64,000 bases of DNA from Aldehydirespirator sp965221215. GTDB taxonomy: Bacteria > Actinomycetota > Acidimicrobiia > Acidimicrobiales > Aldehydirespiratoraceae. The stretch's first letter is position 1. Every line of letters begins with the position of its first letter. The notes beneath the pieces were generated by a model that saw only the letters and a program-made list of their open reading frames with translations, had not been told where the DNA came from and did not search any database. The DNA is taken from positions 992,001 to 1,056,000 of the forward strand of contig OZ244872.1 of the NCBI GenBank assembly GCA_965221215.1, written 5' to 3'. Shown piece after piece: positions 19,110 through 27,811 of the stretch. The translations under genes were made by a program, and so were the position numbers.

Positions 19110-21419
19110 TCATGATTCGGCGGACGCGATGGCCCGCCACACCCGCTGGGGAGTGAACGGCATGTCGAGGTGGTCGATCCCCAGCGGGGCCAGCGCGTCG
19201 AGCACCGCAGCCTGCACGGCCGGGGTGGAGCCGATGGTTCCCGACTCGCCGACGCCCTTGGCTCCCAGCGGGTTGAGCGGCGTCGGGGTCTCGGTGTGGG
19301 CGGTCTCGAAGCGGGGAAGCTCCGATGCGGCCGGGATGGCGTAGTCGGCGAAGTTGGTATTGCGGGGGTTGCCGTCGGCGTCGTAGGTCGTCTCCTCGTA
19401 GAGGGCCTGCGATATCCCGGTGGCCGCGCCCCCGTGAACCTGTCCCTCCACGAGGAGCGGGTTGAGGATCCGGCCGCAGTCGTCCACCGCGATGTGGCGC
19501 AGCACCCTGGTGTCGCCGGTGTCGGCGTCGATCTCGACCACCGACACGTGGGCGCCGAAGGGATAGCTGGACTCGCCCTGGCTGAAGTCGGTCTCCGCGG
19601 CCAGCGGAGCGGGTTCGAGCCCGGCGGACGGGTCGCCGGCTTGGGCGGCTGCGGCCAGTTCGGCCCACGACACCGTTGCGGTGGGCACGCCGGCCACGGC
19701 CAGCCCGCCCGGCGCGGTCACGATGTCGCCGCGGTCGGCCTCCAGCAGGCCGGCGGCCAGGCTCTTGGCTGTTTCGAGCACCTCGCCGGCCGCGTTGAAC
19801 AGCGCGGTGCCGCCGATCTGCAGCGACCGCGACGCCACCGTGCCGGTGCCGCGGGGCACCTCGCCGGTGTCGCTGTGGATCACGGTGATCTGCTCGGCGG
19901 GTACGCCCATAACCTCGCCCAGGACCTGCGAGTAGGCGGTGGCGTGGCCCTGGCCGTGGGAGGCGGTGCCCACCCGGGCGGTGATGGTGCCGTCGAGTTC
20001 GACGGTGACTGATCCGAACTCGTTGAACAGCCCGACCGCGGTGATCTCCACGTAGGTGCTCACGCCGATGCCGATCAGCTTCCGGCTGCCGGAGGCCCGC
20101 CGCCGGGCCTGCTCGGCCCGCAGTTCGGGGTATCCGGCCGTGTCCAGGGCCAGGTCGAGGGCACGGGCGTATTCGCCGCAGTCCATGTTGGCGCCGGTGG
20201 GGGTGGTCAGGGGAAAGTCGTCGGGGTCGAGCAGGTTGCGGCGCCGCAGCTCGGCGGGGTCGATGCCGAGCCTGGCCGCGGCCATGTCGACGATCCGCTC
20301 CAGCGTGATGGTCGCCTCGGGCCGTCCCGCCCCCCGGAAGGCCGCCACCGGCGTGGTGTTGGTGATGGCCGACACCGCCCGGTAGTCCACGGCGGGAATG
20401 CGATAGGGGCCCGAGGCCATCATCATGGTGAAGAAGGGGATGATCCCGCTGATGCCGGGATAGGCGCCCACGTTGGCGGTCGCCTTGACCTTGAGCCACC
20501 GGAAGGTGCCGTCGGCGCCGACGCCCAGCTCCACGTCGTGGACGTGGTCTCGCCCCTGGGCCATGTTGACGAGGTTCTCGCTGCGGGTCTCCACCCACTT
20601 CACCGGACGGTCGAGCTGCAGGGCCAGCCACGACACCAGCACGAACTCCGGGTACACCATCGCCTTGGGACCGAAGCCGCCCCCCACCGCGGGGGCGATC
20701 ACCCTCACCTGTTCGGTGGGCGCCTCCAGCGCCGCGGCCACCTGGTTGCGCACCTCATGGGGCCGCTGGGTAGTGCACCAAAGCGTCACCCCGCCGCCTC
20801 GCCCGTCGTCGTTGGGGTTGCCGGTGCCGGGGACGGCGAGCGCCACCGACGGCTCGATCGGTGCTCCCGACATCCTTTGATTGGCGAAGCGGCCCGCCAC
20901 CACGATGTCGTGTCCGCTCAGCGCGTCGGGCTCGGCCACGGTGGAGAACTCGGCGGCCCGATTCGACCCGTGGGCCTCGATCACGACCGGAGCGTCCGGC
21001 GCCAGCGCCTCGAACGGGTCGGTCACCGCCGGCAGCGGGTCGTAGTCCACCTCCACCAGTTCGGCCGCGTCCACCGCCGCGGCCCGCGACTCGGCCACCA
21101 CCGCCGCGATGGGGTCGCCCACGTAGCGGGCCTTGTCGGCCAGCGGCAGGCGGGCGATCTCCGGCGGAAGCATTGCGAACAGGTGCTGGGGTGCGATGGG
21201 AACGTCGGAGGCGGTCCACACGCCGACCACGCCCGGCGCCGACCTCGCCGCCCCGGCGTCTAGGGAGTCGATCCGGGCGTGGGCCATCACCGAGCGCACG
21301 AAGGCCACATGCACCGTGCCGGGCGGGTCCATGTCGCCCACGTAGCGGGCCGTGCCGGTGAGCAGGTCGGGATCCTCGCGCCGCAGCACGGCGTTGCCCA
21401 TGAACGAGCCTGAAGGCAA
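19110..21419 (-). CDS. Xanthine dehydrogenase-family molybdopterin-binding subunit (CoxL-like, form II type)
   Basis: Large catalytic subunit of a molybdenum hydroxylase. The 769-residue protein starts with GNAVLRREDPDLLTGTARYVGDM, typical of CoxL-like subunits, has GGGFGPKAM at about 246 and the active-site loop AFRGAGRPE at about 358, the form II-type version rather than the CODH AYXCSFR. The TTG at 21419 is preceded by AGGAGAG. The usual FAD-binding (CoxM) and iron-sulfur (CoxS) subunit genes are not in the window, so it is an orphan. Substrate cannot be inferred. It is divergent from ispE across about 100 bp. Confidence 0.85.
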   Translation of the reverse strand: MPSGSFMGNAVLRREDPDLLTGTARYVGDMDPPGTVHVAFVRSVMAHARIDSLDAGAARSAPGVVGVWTASDVPIAPQHLFAMLPPEIARLPLADKARYVGDPIAAVVAESRAAAVDAAELVEVDYDPLPAVTDPFEALAPDAPVVIEAHGSNRAAEFSTVAEPDALSGHDIVVAGRFANQRMSGAPIEPSVALAVPGTGNPNDDGRGGGVTLWCTTQRPHEVRNQVAAALEAPTEQVRVIAPAVGGGFGPKAMVYPEFVLVSWLALQLDRPVKWVETRSENLVNMAQGRDHVHDVELGVGADGTFRWLKVKATANVGAYPGISGIIPFFTMMMASGPYRIPAVDYRAVSAITNTTPVAAFRGAGRPEATITLERIVDMAAARLGIDPAELRRRNLLDPDDFPLTTPTGANMDCGEYARALDLALDTAGYPELRAEQARRRASGSRKLIGIGVSTYVEITAVGLFNEFGSVTVELDGTITARVGTASHGQGHATAYSQVLGEVMGVPAEQITVIHSDTGEVPRGTGTVASRSLQIGGTALFNAAGEVLETAKSLAAGLLEADRGDIVTAPGGLAVAGVPTATVSWAELAAAAQAGDPSAGLEPAPLAAETDFSQGESSYPFGAHVSVVEIDADTGDTRVLRHIAVDDCGRILNPLLVEGQVHGGAATGISQALYEETTYDADGNPRNTNFADYAIPAASELPRFETAHTETPTPLNPLGAKGVGESGTIGSTPAVQAAVLDALAPLGIDHLDMPFTPQRVWRAIASAES

Positions 21420-21519
21420 GGTTCTCTCTCCTTCTTCGGGGCGGACCCGTGGACTGTAGCGTTGGAGGCCGGGCCACCGGGAGTTGTGATCGATATGCCG
21501 ACAACGGGCCGATAGCGGC

Positions 21520-22263
21520 GTGATCGAGGCGTTTGCGGCGGCCAAGCTGACGCTCAGCCTGCGGATCACCGGGGTCCGGCCCGACGGCTACCACACCGTC
21601 GATGCCGAGATGGCGACTCTCGACTTCGGCGACCGGCTCGAGATCGTGCCGGGTCGCCGCGGGGTGCGGATGCTCGACGAGGCGGGCCGCGAGCGCCGCG
21701 ATGTGGCCGGTCCGGGCGAGAACCTGGTCGATAAGGCGCTGGCGCTGGCGGGCCGCGAGGCTCAGGTGACCGTGCACAAGCGCATCCCGGTGGGGGCCGG
21801 GCTGGGCGGCGGGTCAGCCGACGCGGCCGCGGTGCTGCGCTGGGCCGGGTTCACCGACACGGCGTCGGCCGCTGCCATCGGCGCCGACGTGGCCTTCTGC
21901 CTGGTGGGCGGCCGAGCCCGGGTGACCGGCATCGGCGAGATCGTCGAGCCGCGGCCGTACGTGTTGGAGCACTACACCCTGGCTCTGGCGCCGGCGGGGT
22001 GCGACACCGCCGCCGTCTACGCGGCCTGGGACGAGCTGGGCGGCCCCGTCGGCGAATCCGGCAACGACCTGGAGGCCGCCGCGCTGCGGGTCGCGCCCGA
22101 ACTGGCCGCCCGACGCGACGAGCTGGGCGACGCCACCGGGCTGACCCCGCGGCTGGCCGGAAGCGGCAGCACCTGGTTCGTCAGCGGCGCCCATCCCGGT
22201 CCGGGCCGCGTCGTCGCCACCACCACAAGGGCGACTATGGAGGGTCGCTACTTGCGTCGCTGA
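21520..22263 (+). CDS. ispE: 4-diphosphocytidyl-2-C-methyl-D-erythritol kinase
   Basis: GHMP kinase of the MEP pathway. The 247-residue protein has AKLTLSLRITGVRPDGYH at the N-terminus (Lys9, and the Asp-Gly-Tyr-His motif) and the ATP loop PVGAGLGGGSADAAAVL at about 89-105; C-terminal SGSTWFV is also typical. It is slightly shorter than the common 280-310 residues. The start is GTG at 21520. Its last 16 bp overlap the bS22 gene on the other strand. It is not next to ksgA as in many genomes. Confidence 0.9.
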   Translation: MIEAFAAAKLTLSLRITGVRPDGYHTVDAEMATLDFGDRLEIVPGRRGVRMLDEAGRERRDVAGPGENLVDKALALAGREAQVTVHKRIPVGAGLGGGSADAAAVLRWAGFTDTASAAAIGADVAFCLVGGRARVTGIGEIVEPRPYVLEHYTLALAPAGCDTAAVYAAWDELGGPVGESGNDLEAAALRVAPELAARRDELGDATGLTPRLAGSGSTWFVSGAHPGPGRVVATTTRATMEGRYLRR

Positions 22264-22340
22264 TGGCGGGTGCGCCGAAGCATCTTCTTGTGCTTCTTCT
22301 TGCGCATGCGCTTGCGGCGCTTCTTCACGAGCGATCCCAC
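22248..22340 (-). CDS. Ribosomal protein bS22-like (AURKAIP1/COX24 domain), 30 residues
   Basis: Reading the minus strand from GTG at 22340 gives MGSLVKKRRKRMRKKKHKK and then MLRRTRHQRRK before TAG at 22248. This is the very short, Lys/Arg-rich protein found in the small ribosomal subunit of mycobacteria (bS22) and in a domain shared with mitochondrial AURKAIP1. The match covers the whole protein. The 3' end overlaps ispE by 16 bp. A possible -10 (TAGCGT) lies only a few bases before the GTG, so the mRNA may have almost no leader. Easily missed by gene callers. Confidence 0.85.
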   Translation of the reverse strand: MGSLVKKRRKRMRKKKHKKMLRRTRHQRRK

Positions 22341-22799
22341 GAACCGGGAACGCTACCGGCATGGACGCCAGAACACGCACCATGTGGGCGCTACGCTTCT
22401 GCTCCAGGCCCCGACCTTCGAGCCCGAGACCCACCCATACAAGCCGTAGAACCCACACGCCGCTCTGGGCGCGAGCGGTCGCCTGGAGGCCATCACGCCG
22501 TCGTAGATGCACGGCCCGGTCTGCGTTAGCTTCAACACTGGATACGTCGGTGAGTCCGCCGGGGAGACCACCGTAGACACCGGTAAGTGGAGCGAGTTGC
22601 AGCTCATGAAGGTCGGGACTCCCGGACATAGGATGCTGCGGGCGGAATTCCCCGGCACCCTCATCACGCTGGGGAAAATACCTGACCCGGAAGATTGGGA
22701 GCGCTCGTCGAGGCGCTGCCGTTGACGACGTCTGGATGTTCTGCACATCCGTGAAGCCGTCGTCGGGCCCTCAACTCCTCCGGATGGCAAAACGACTCT
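22341..22799. other. Gap without a supported gene
   Basis: Between the bS22 gene and an IS1182 remnant. A 72-codon plus-strand frame (22507-22725) exists but has no recognisable family or ribosome-binding site. I see no RNA gene or clear repeat. The right part is probably degraded mobile-element flank. Confidence 0.4.
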
Positions 22800-23491
22800 C
22801 CCGCGAGTCGGCAACCATCGATCGACGAGCTGGTCACCGACGCCGGCGCGGTGCTGGCCGCGGCCGGCGACGCCGACCTCACAGACGAGCAGGCCGACGC
22901 CGTGGGGCTGCTGGCCGCGGTGGCGGGCCAAGACGTCGAGGCCGACCCGAAGGCGCCTGGCCGCTGGCGCATAGCGCTCCGCGTGGCTGCGGGCGGGTGA
23001 TCTCCACTGTGGACCCCGAGGCCCGCCACGCACACAAGACCCGCAGCCGCCGCGTCGACGGCTGCAAGGCCCACATCGTCGCAGAGCCCCACACCGACAT
23101 CATCACCGCCACAGAGCTCACCACAGCCGACGCCTCAGACGCCCAAGTCGGCGCCCGGCTCCTTGACAGCGACCCCACCCACAACACCGCTCACAACACC
23201 GCCGACAGCGACAGCGGCTGGCTGGTGCTGGCAGACTCCGCGTACGCGTCGGGCGAGGCGCTCGAATCGTTCACAGATGCCGGGTGGGGCACCGCCATCA
23301 AGCCCATCGAGCGCAGATCGCCCATGGCGGGGGGCTTCACCCGAGACGACTTCGGCATCGACACCGACGCACAGACCGTGACCTGCCCCGCCGGCCACAC
23401 CCGTCCCGTCACCTCGGGCGCGGCCCGCTTCGGGAAACTCTGCGACACATGCCCGCTGCGGACCCGCTGCACCACCCTCGGTCACGAATAA
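22800..23491 (+). pseudogene. IS1182-family transposase remnant, frameshifted and truncated at both ends
   Basis: An upstream frame encodes IDELVTDAGAVLAAAGDADL...LLAAVAGQDVE...WRIALRVAAGG then stops at 22998; the continuation VISTVDPEARHAHKTRSRRVDGCKAHIVAEP is in a different frame, so one frameshift lies near 22990. These two pieces are adjacent in intact IS1182 transposases, followed by the DSAYASGEALESF region and the cysteine motif CDTCPLRTRC, also present here. The N-terminal third and the C-terminus after 23491 are missing. No terminal inverted repeats found. Confidence 0.75.
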
Positions 23492-23571
23492 CCGGGCTGC
23501 GTCCCGAGTGATCAGGTCTGGATCTTGGTGTTTCGCTGCGATTACGGACTCCACATCGAAGTCTCGGATAG

Positions 23572-24669
23572 TCAGTCGGGCTCGTGACCAAGATCTAGGA
23601 GGTTGTGGATAAACCTCAACGTTTCTGTCCTCTTCGACACCCGGTGGATCACAGAGCGCTGGTTGTAAATCGTCCGGCCGACGAAATCAATCGACAGATG
23701 ATCGCCGACTCGGCGCATCTGTGTAACACCCGAGAATGCGGACGCAGGCAGCGGGACCCTTGCGTTGGGATTGTGCATGATGACCAGGCCCTCCTCCCAG
23801 GGTTCTCCGCCGGGCTCGACTCTCTCGACGAATAGTGCCCGTTCTGTAGCTCCGGGACGAGGATCGAGCTCGGTCCCGTATCGATGGATCTCCCATCCCG
23901 GGGCGCCGAGCCCGAGACCCGCGGCCATGCGATTGAACTTGCCTACCGTTCCAGTGTTCGACCACATCACCGCTGAGATGAACGCGGCGTCTTCATCGTC
24001 GAACCAACCGGACTCGATGGTCTTGGTATCCCCAACGTGATAACCGACAGCCGCGTCCGTCGGCGATACGACACCGGCGCTGTCGACCTCAATGAGGGCC
24101 ATGTTGTAGAGGTAGCGGACAAGCGGGAGCTCATTATGGAATAGGGCGCCCGGCCCGAAGAATCCCTGAACCGCTATCACGATCGGCTTGCCCGCGACGT
24201 GGGGCAGGGCCTCGTATCGCATGTTGGCCTTGCTCCGGAGCACAGAACCGAACCGGACTGCCACCTCATCCCGATTGTCGGTTGACGCAGCGAGCTGATC
24301 AAAGTACTCCTCAGTTGAGGCCGGCGGCGCTGGATTGCCCGGAGAGTTGGCCGTGCCGGCTTCTACGAAGAACTCGAGGCCAGAGCCCCGGCAGCGAAAG
24401 TCCGGACGGCCGCCTACGCCTCCGACGCTCCAACCGAGGCTCCCCAGCACAGCTACGAGGTAGAGCTCAAACACCCGGGCATCAAACCCCGCCGTCTGGA
24501 ATTCGCGAACAAAGTGAGGATCAGCACCGTCCCACTGATCAAAGGTCTGCTGCATCAACCTTCGAGCCCCAGAACGTTCAGGACCAGACGCCATCTGCCG
24601 AAACGACGGATGCTGTGCTCCTTCGCCGACAACAGCATCAAACAAGTTGACCTTCGACCTGGCTGTCAT
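23572..24669 (-). CDS. Hypothetical protein with a PD-(D/E)XK-like motif
   Basis: A 365-residue protein I cannot place in a named family. Residues about 66-105 read FELYLVAVLGSLGW...GGRPDFRCRGSGLEFFVEAGT: an upstream Glu in a helix, then P-D-F and E-x-A, which is the spacing of PD-(D/E)XK nuclease folds. The C-terminal half is mixed alpha/beta with no motif I recognise (GWEIHRYGTELDPRPGA). Codon use is less G+C-biased than in neighbouring housekeeping genes and an IS1182 remnant is adjacent, so it is probably acquired. A defence role is a guess. Confidence 0.5.
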   Translation of the reverse strand: MTARSKVNLFDAVVGEGAQHPSFRQMASGPERSGARRLMQQTFDQWDGADPHFVREFQTAGFDARVFELYLVAVLGSLGWSVGGVGGRPDFRCRGSGLEFFVEAGTANSPGNPAPPASTEEYFDQLAASTDNRDEVAVRFGSVLRSKANMRYEALPHVAGKPIVIAVQGFFGPGALFHNELPLVRYLYNMALIEVDSAGVVSPTDAAVGYHVGDTKTIESGWFDDEDAAFISAVMWSNTGTVGKFNRMAAGLGLGAPGWEIHRYGTELDPRPGATERALFVERVEPGGEPWEEGLVIMHNPNARVPLPASAFSGVTQMRRVGDHLSIDFVGRTIYNQRSVIHRVSKRTETLRFIHNLLDLGHEPD

Positions 24670-24812
24670 GGCTGACCATTCGGTGATTCGGCTGACCGGA
24701 AGCGAAAGGACGGCCTTCTGCGACAGCGCTGACTCTACTGCGAGGACTCAGTTTGAGGGGATGCGGCCAGCGCCACCCCCTCTTTGCCGGTTAGGCGGCG
24801 GCCATCTTGTGC

Positions 24813-25556
24813 TCAAACCGATGGGGACGCAGGCGCCAACAGGCCCAACGCAGCGGCTGCGGCCCGGGCGCGCTCATCGCGAACCTGAGCGACGACCTGG
24901 GCAGCTCGGCGGATGCGGCGGCGTTCCCTGCGGGTCAGGCTGGCGTCGGTGACGTCTCGGGGCGTGACGAGCGTTGCGAGAGTCACGACGTCTAGGAGGT
25001 GGCGATCGGGGTCGCGCCCGCTCGGCGGGCCTGACGCCGCGGCGATCTTTATGAGGAGCGCACCGACGAGGCTGGGGCGCGGTATGGAGGCCTGTTGCTG
25101 GTTGTGCTCCACCGTCACGCGAGCGGTGCGTTTCAACGCCTGGGTCCCGCCCGGTGCCTGAAGCGTGTTACCGCGCCCGAGCCGCGGCAAGTTCCGGCCG
25201 AGATGGTCCGGCGCTAGCACGTCGAACACGGCACCGGCCGCGTCCACGTAGCGATGCCCGGTCGGCGCGACCCGCTGCGCGAACCCGTGGTCTGTCAAGA
25301 CGGAGTCGATGTGGCTCATGCGTGAACGGCTCGTGCGGAGGTTCACCACAACGTCGAGGTCGTAGCTCCAGCGAAGACCGGCCCCGCCGACCGTCTGAGC
25401 ACCTGCGGGGCTGCGTTCCGTCTGATGCAGCAGCACCATCTGGCCACCTATCAGTGTCCAGCCTTCGCCCAGATCGTCGGCGACAGCCATCAGGGTGTCC
25501 CAGGCCTGTGCCTGCTGCCCCGCCAGGGGCGGCAGCACAACAGCCGCTGCGCTCAC
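24813..25556 (-). CDS. Nucleotidyltransferase, putative toxin of a two-gene module
   Basis: With the GTG at 25556 the protein has 247 residues. It has the nucleotidyltransferase pattern GWTLIGGQMVLLH (GG at 37-38) and RWSYDLDVVVNLR (acidic pair at 66 and 68), followed by an alpha/beta region and a C-terminal helical segment (PRDVTDASLTRRERRRIRRAAQ). The start codon overlaps the stop of the upstream gene (GTGA), so the two are coupled. Similar in plan to the 15.2 kb module but not obviously the same family. Target unknown. Confidence 0.6.
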   Translation of the reverse strand: MSAAAVVLPPLAGQQAQAWDTLMAVADDLGEGWTLIGGQMVLLHQTERSPAGAQTVGGAGLRWSYDLDVVVNLRTSRSRMSHIDSVLTDHGFAQRVAPTGHRYVDAAGAVFDVLAPDHLGRNLPRLGRGNTLQAPGGTQALKRTARVTVEHNQQQASIPRPSLVGALLIKIAAASGPPSGRDPDRHLLDVVTLATLVTPRDVTDASLTRRERRRIRRAAQVVAQVRDERARAAAAALGLLAPASPSV

Positions 25557-26221
25557 CGGAGGCTCTCGATGATGGCGTCGGCGACCAGCTGCTCTCGTGG
25601 ATGAGGCGAGACACACAGGTCCAGCGCAACCACCGCGGCCGGCGCGACCTGACCGGCACCGCCGTCCGCGCGGCGGACCGCACCAGCAACCGAGCGGGCC
25701 TGTAGCAAGCGCCAGGCGTCCGCTGACACCGACCGGACCAGCACTCGGCCCAGCGGATCCTCGGCAAGGCCGTGCATCGGGTGCGGATGCTCGAGCCGCT
25801 GCTGCCAGCCCTGTTCGATGTAGATGTGCGCCTCGTCAACCAACGGGTCGAGCATGTCCACATACGCGGCCGCGGCGTGCATGCCGCTGACAGCTACATC
25901 TGGGCTCGCGAGCAGCGCCGACAGCATTGGTGACCCGGCGCTGTAGCGGCCGAGAGCTCCCCGGCTGACGTAGCGGTGGGGGTCGTCGAAGTCGATGCTT
26001 CCAGCGAGGATGTCGCGCCAGGCCGCAGCCTCCGACAGCGGGCGCCCCCCGCGGGGCGGGGCTGCTGCGAGCGCGTGGACCTCGCCGGCGGGCAGCAGCC
26101 ACGCGTTGGCGACCCGCATGGCCGGCAGCAGACCCCGGTGCAGGTAGCGGCGCACCTGCTCGGCTCCCACACCGAACACATGGCTGGCTTCGGCCAGCGA
26201 CATCATTTCCTGGATCATCAT
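25553..26221 (-). CDS. HTH (MerR/excisionase-like) protein, putative antitoxin
   Basis: The 222-residue protein begins with a helix-turn-helix of excisionase/MerR type: SLAEASHVFGVGAEQVRRYLHRGLLPAMRVANAWLLPAGEVHAL (about residues 8-51, key residues given). The rest is a helical domain (DMLDPLVDEAHIYIEQGWQQRL) and a C-terminus PHPREQLVADAIIESLR. It is the first gene of a pair with a nucleotidyltransferase. The DNA-binding domain suggests it represses its own promoter, and an A+T-rich operator-like segment lies just upstream. Confidence 0.6.
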   Translation of the reverse strand: MMIQEMMSLAEASHVFGVGAEQVRRYLHRGLLPAMRVANAWLLPAGEVHALAAAPPRGGRPLSEAAAWRDILAGSIDFDDPHRYVSRGALGRYSAGSPMLSALLASPDVAVSGMHAAAAYVDMLDPLVDEAHIYIEQGWQQRLEHPHPMHGLAEDPLGRVLVRSVSADAWRLLQARSVAGAVRRADGGAGQVAPAAVVALDLCVSPHPREQLVADAIIESLR

Positions 26222-26232
26222 CCCACCACCCT

Positions 26233-26266
26233 ATCATAACTAGAGGAGATAACCACTAGATAAGTC
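26233..26266 (-). promoter_or_regulatory. A+T-rich promoter/operator of the HTH-nucleotidyltransferase pair
   Basis: On the minus strand TATGAT (26238-26233) is a good -10 placed 12 bases before the start ATG. Upstream, TTATCTA and TTATCTC form a close direct repeat and CTAG occurs twice. The segment contrasts strongly with the surrounding G+C-rich sequence. No clear -35. Confidence 0.4.
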
Positions 26267-26436
26267 TCCGGGGTTGGGTCTGATGATGCGTGCCGGGACA
26301 TCTGTGATTCACGCCCATCAGCGCACACCTGAATCTGCCATGGTCAGCGGAACGCGCGATCTACCCGGGTGCGCGACGGGGGACACGCTCGGCCTGTTGA
26401 CTCGCTATTGTTGGCCCGGTCGCCTGCGGGCGGTGA

Positions 26437-26509
26437 TGGCCGGTAGTTCAACTGGCAGAACGTCGGACTTTGGCTCCGGATGTTGCAGGTTCGAGTCCTG
26501 CCCGGCCAG
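26437..26509 (+). tRNA. tRNA-Gln (anticodon TTG)
   Basis: A 73-nt cloverleaf: acceptor TGGCCGG pairs with CCGGCCA (26502-26508), anticodon stem TCGGA/TCCGG with loop CTTTGGC (anticodon TTG at 26470-26472), T stem GCAGG/CCTGC with loop TTCGAGT, and a discriminator G. CCA is not encoded. It reads CAA (and CAG by wobble). A tRNA-Gln near prs/glmU is known in other actinobacteria. Confidence 0.93.
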
Positions 26510-26665
26510 CACAGCAAGCCCCAAATCCCTCGGATCGTGCGCTGTCGCTGGGCCCGAGCGGCCCGTGAGCGCAGCGAACAAGAGCGGGAAAGACCCCGCT
26601 GCGACGCGACGGAGCCTTCTCGCCTTTCCGCGCTGGCGCTGCGGGGTCCTACAATGCCCGTCGCC

Positions 26666-27646
26666 ATGAAGCAGCAGACCAACAAGGAGCTCCGAGTCGT
26701 GTCGGGGCGGTCGAGCGAGGCCTTCGCCCAGAGCGTGTGCTCGGAGCTCGGCGTCGAGTTGGGCACCAGCCACATCGAGAACTTCGCCAACGGCGAGATC
26801 CATGTGCGTTACGGCGAGTCGATCAGGGGTTGCGACGCCTTCATTGTCGGCACCCACGCCGAGTGGGAGGGCGGCTCCATCAACGATGCCATCTTGGAGC
26901 ACCTGGTGATGGTCGATGCGGCCAAGCGGGCATCGGCCAAGCGCATCACCGTGGTGGCGCCGTTCTACGGGTACGCCCGCCAGGACCGCAAGGCCTCGGG
27001 CCGCGAGCCCATCTCGGCCCGACTGCTGGCCGACCTGTTCCTGGCCGCGGGCGCCAAGCGGCTGCTGTCGGTAGACCTGCACTCCGGCCAGATCCAGGGG
27101 TTCTTCGACGGCCCCGTCGACCATCTCACCGCCATGCCGGTGCTGCTCGACTACCTGCAGTCGCTCAAGGACGACGACGTGGTGATCGTGTCGCCCGACG
27201 CCGGGCGGGTGAAGGTGGCCGAGCGCTACACCAACCAGCTCCACGCCGATCTGGCCATCGTCCACAAGCGCCGCCAGAACGCCAAGAACGAGGTTTCGGC
27301 GAAGGAGATTGTGGGCGAGGTCGCCGGCCGCACCTGCGTGATCGTCGACGACATGATCGACACCGGCGGCACCATCGTGGCCGCGGCCGAGCTGCTGGCC
27401 GCCAACGGTGCCAGCCGGGTGATCGCGGCCACCACCCACGCCGTGTTCTCCGGACCGGCAGTGGAGCGCCTCGCCGGCTCCATCATCGACCTGGTGGTGT
27501 GCACCGACACGCTGCCGCTGACCCCCGCCAAGCGGTTCTCGAAGCTGAAGGTGCTGTCGGTGGCGCCGATAGTCGCCCAAGCCGTGTCAGCAGTGTTCGA
27601 GGACACCTCGGTGAGCGAGATCTTCGGCGGCAACAACCTCGTCTAG
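26666..27646 (+). CDS. prs: Ribose-phosphate pyrophosphokinase
   Basis: Makes PRPP for nucleotide, His and Trp synthesis. The protein has the N-terminal SGRSSEAFAQSVCSELGV strand-helix, the FANGEIHVRYGESIRG segment, APFYGYARQDRKASGREPISA and the PRPP loop VIVDDMIDTGGTI at about 226-238. I prefer ATG 26666 (326 residues); ATG 26654 is in frame too. TACAAT at 26650-26655 looks like a -10 only about 10 bases before ATG 26666, so a leaderless message is possible. glmU, the usual upstream partner, is absent; rplY, often the next gene, is 28.6 kb away. Confidence 0.95.
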   Translation: MKQQTNKELRVVSGRSSEAFAQSVCSELGVELGTSHIENFANGEIHVRYGESIRGCDAFIVGTHAEWEGGSINDAILEHLVMVDAAKRASAKRITVVAPFYGYARQDRKASGREPISARLLADLFLAAGAKRLLSVDLHSGQIQGFFDGPVDHLTAMPVLLDYLQSLKDDDVVIVSPDAGRVKVAERYTNQLHADLAIVHKRRQNAKNEVSAKEIVGEVAGRTCVIVDDMIDTGGTIVAAAELLAANGASRVIAATTHAVFSGPAVERLAGSIIDLVVCTDTLPLTPAKRFSKLKVLSVAPIVAQAVSAVFEDTSVSEIFGGNNLV

Positions 27647-27701
27647 CCCCTCCGGCAGCCAATCAGCTTTCCTCCTCGAGCAGCCGCGTGTTGATGCCGG
27701 C

Positions 27702-27805
27702 GGCGATGTGCATGCAGCCGGCTCGGGTTAGCCGGGCGGGCGGCCCCGACTTCACTGAGAGCAATGCGGGGCGGCGATGTGCGTGCAGCCCGCTCGTGTG
27801 AGCCG
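27702..27805. repeat. Two degenerate ~70-bp tandem copies beside tadE
   Basis: GGCGATGTGCATGCAGCCGG at 27702 recurs as GGCGATGTGCGTGCAGCCCG at 27772, each followed by GCTCG and AGCCGGG. They lie just after the tadE stop in the otherwise empty prs-tadE gap (27647-27811). Confidence 0.6.
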
Positions 27806-27811
27806 GGTCGG

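Noticed and set aside
24647..24952. A 101-codon plus-strand frame between the nuclease-like gene and the nucleotidyltransferase
   Set aside because: Half of it is antisense to the nucleotidyltransferase gene and the rest has no recognisable features.
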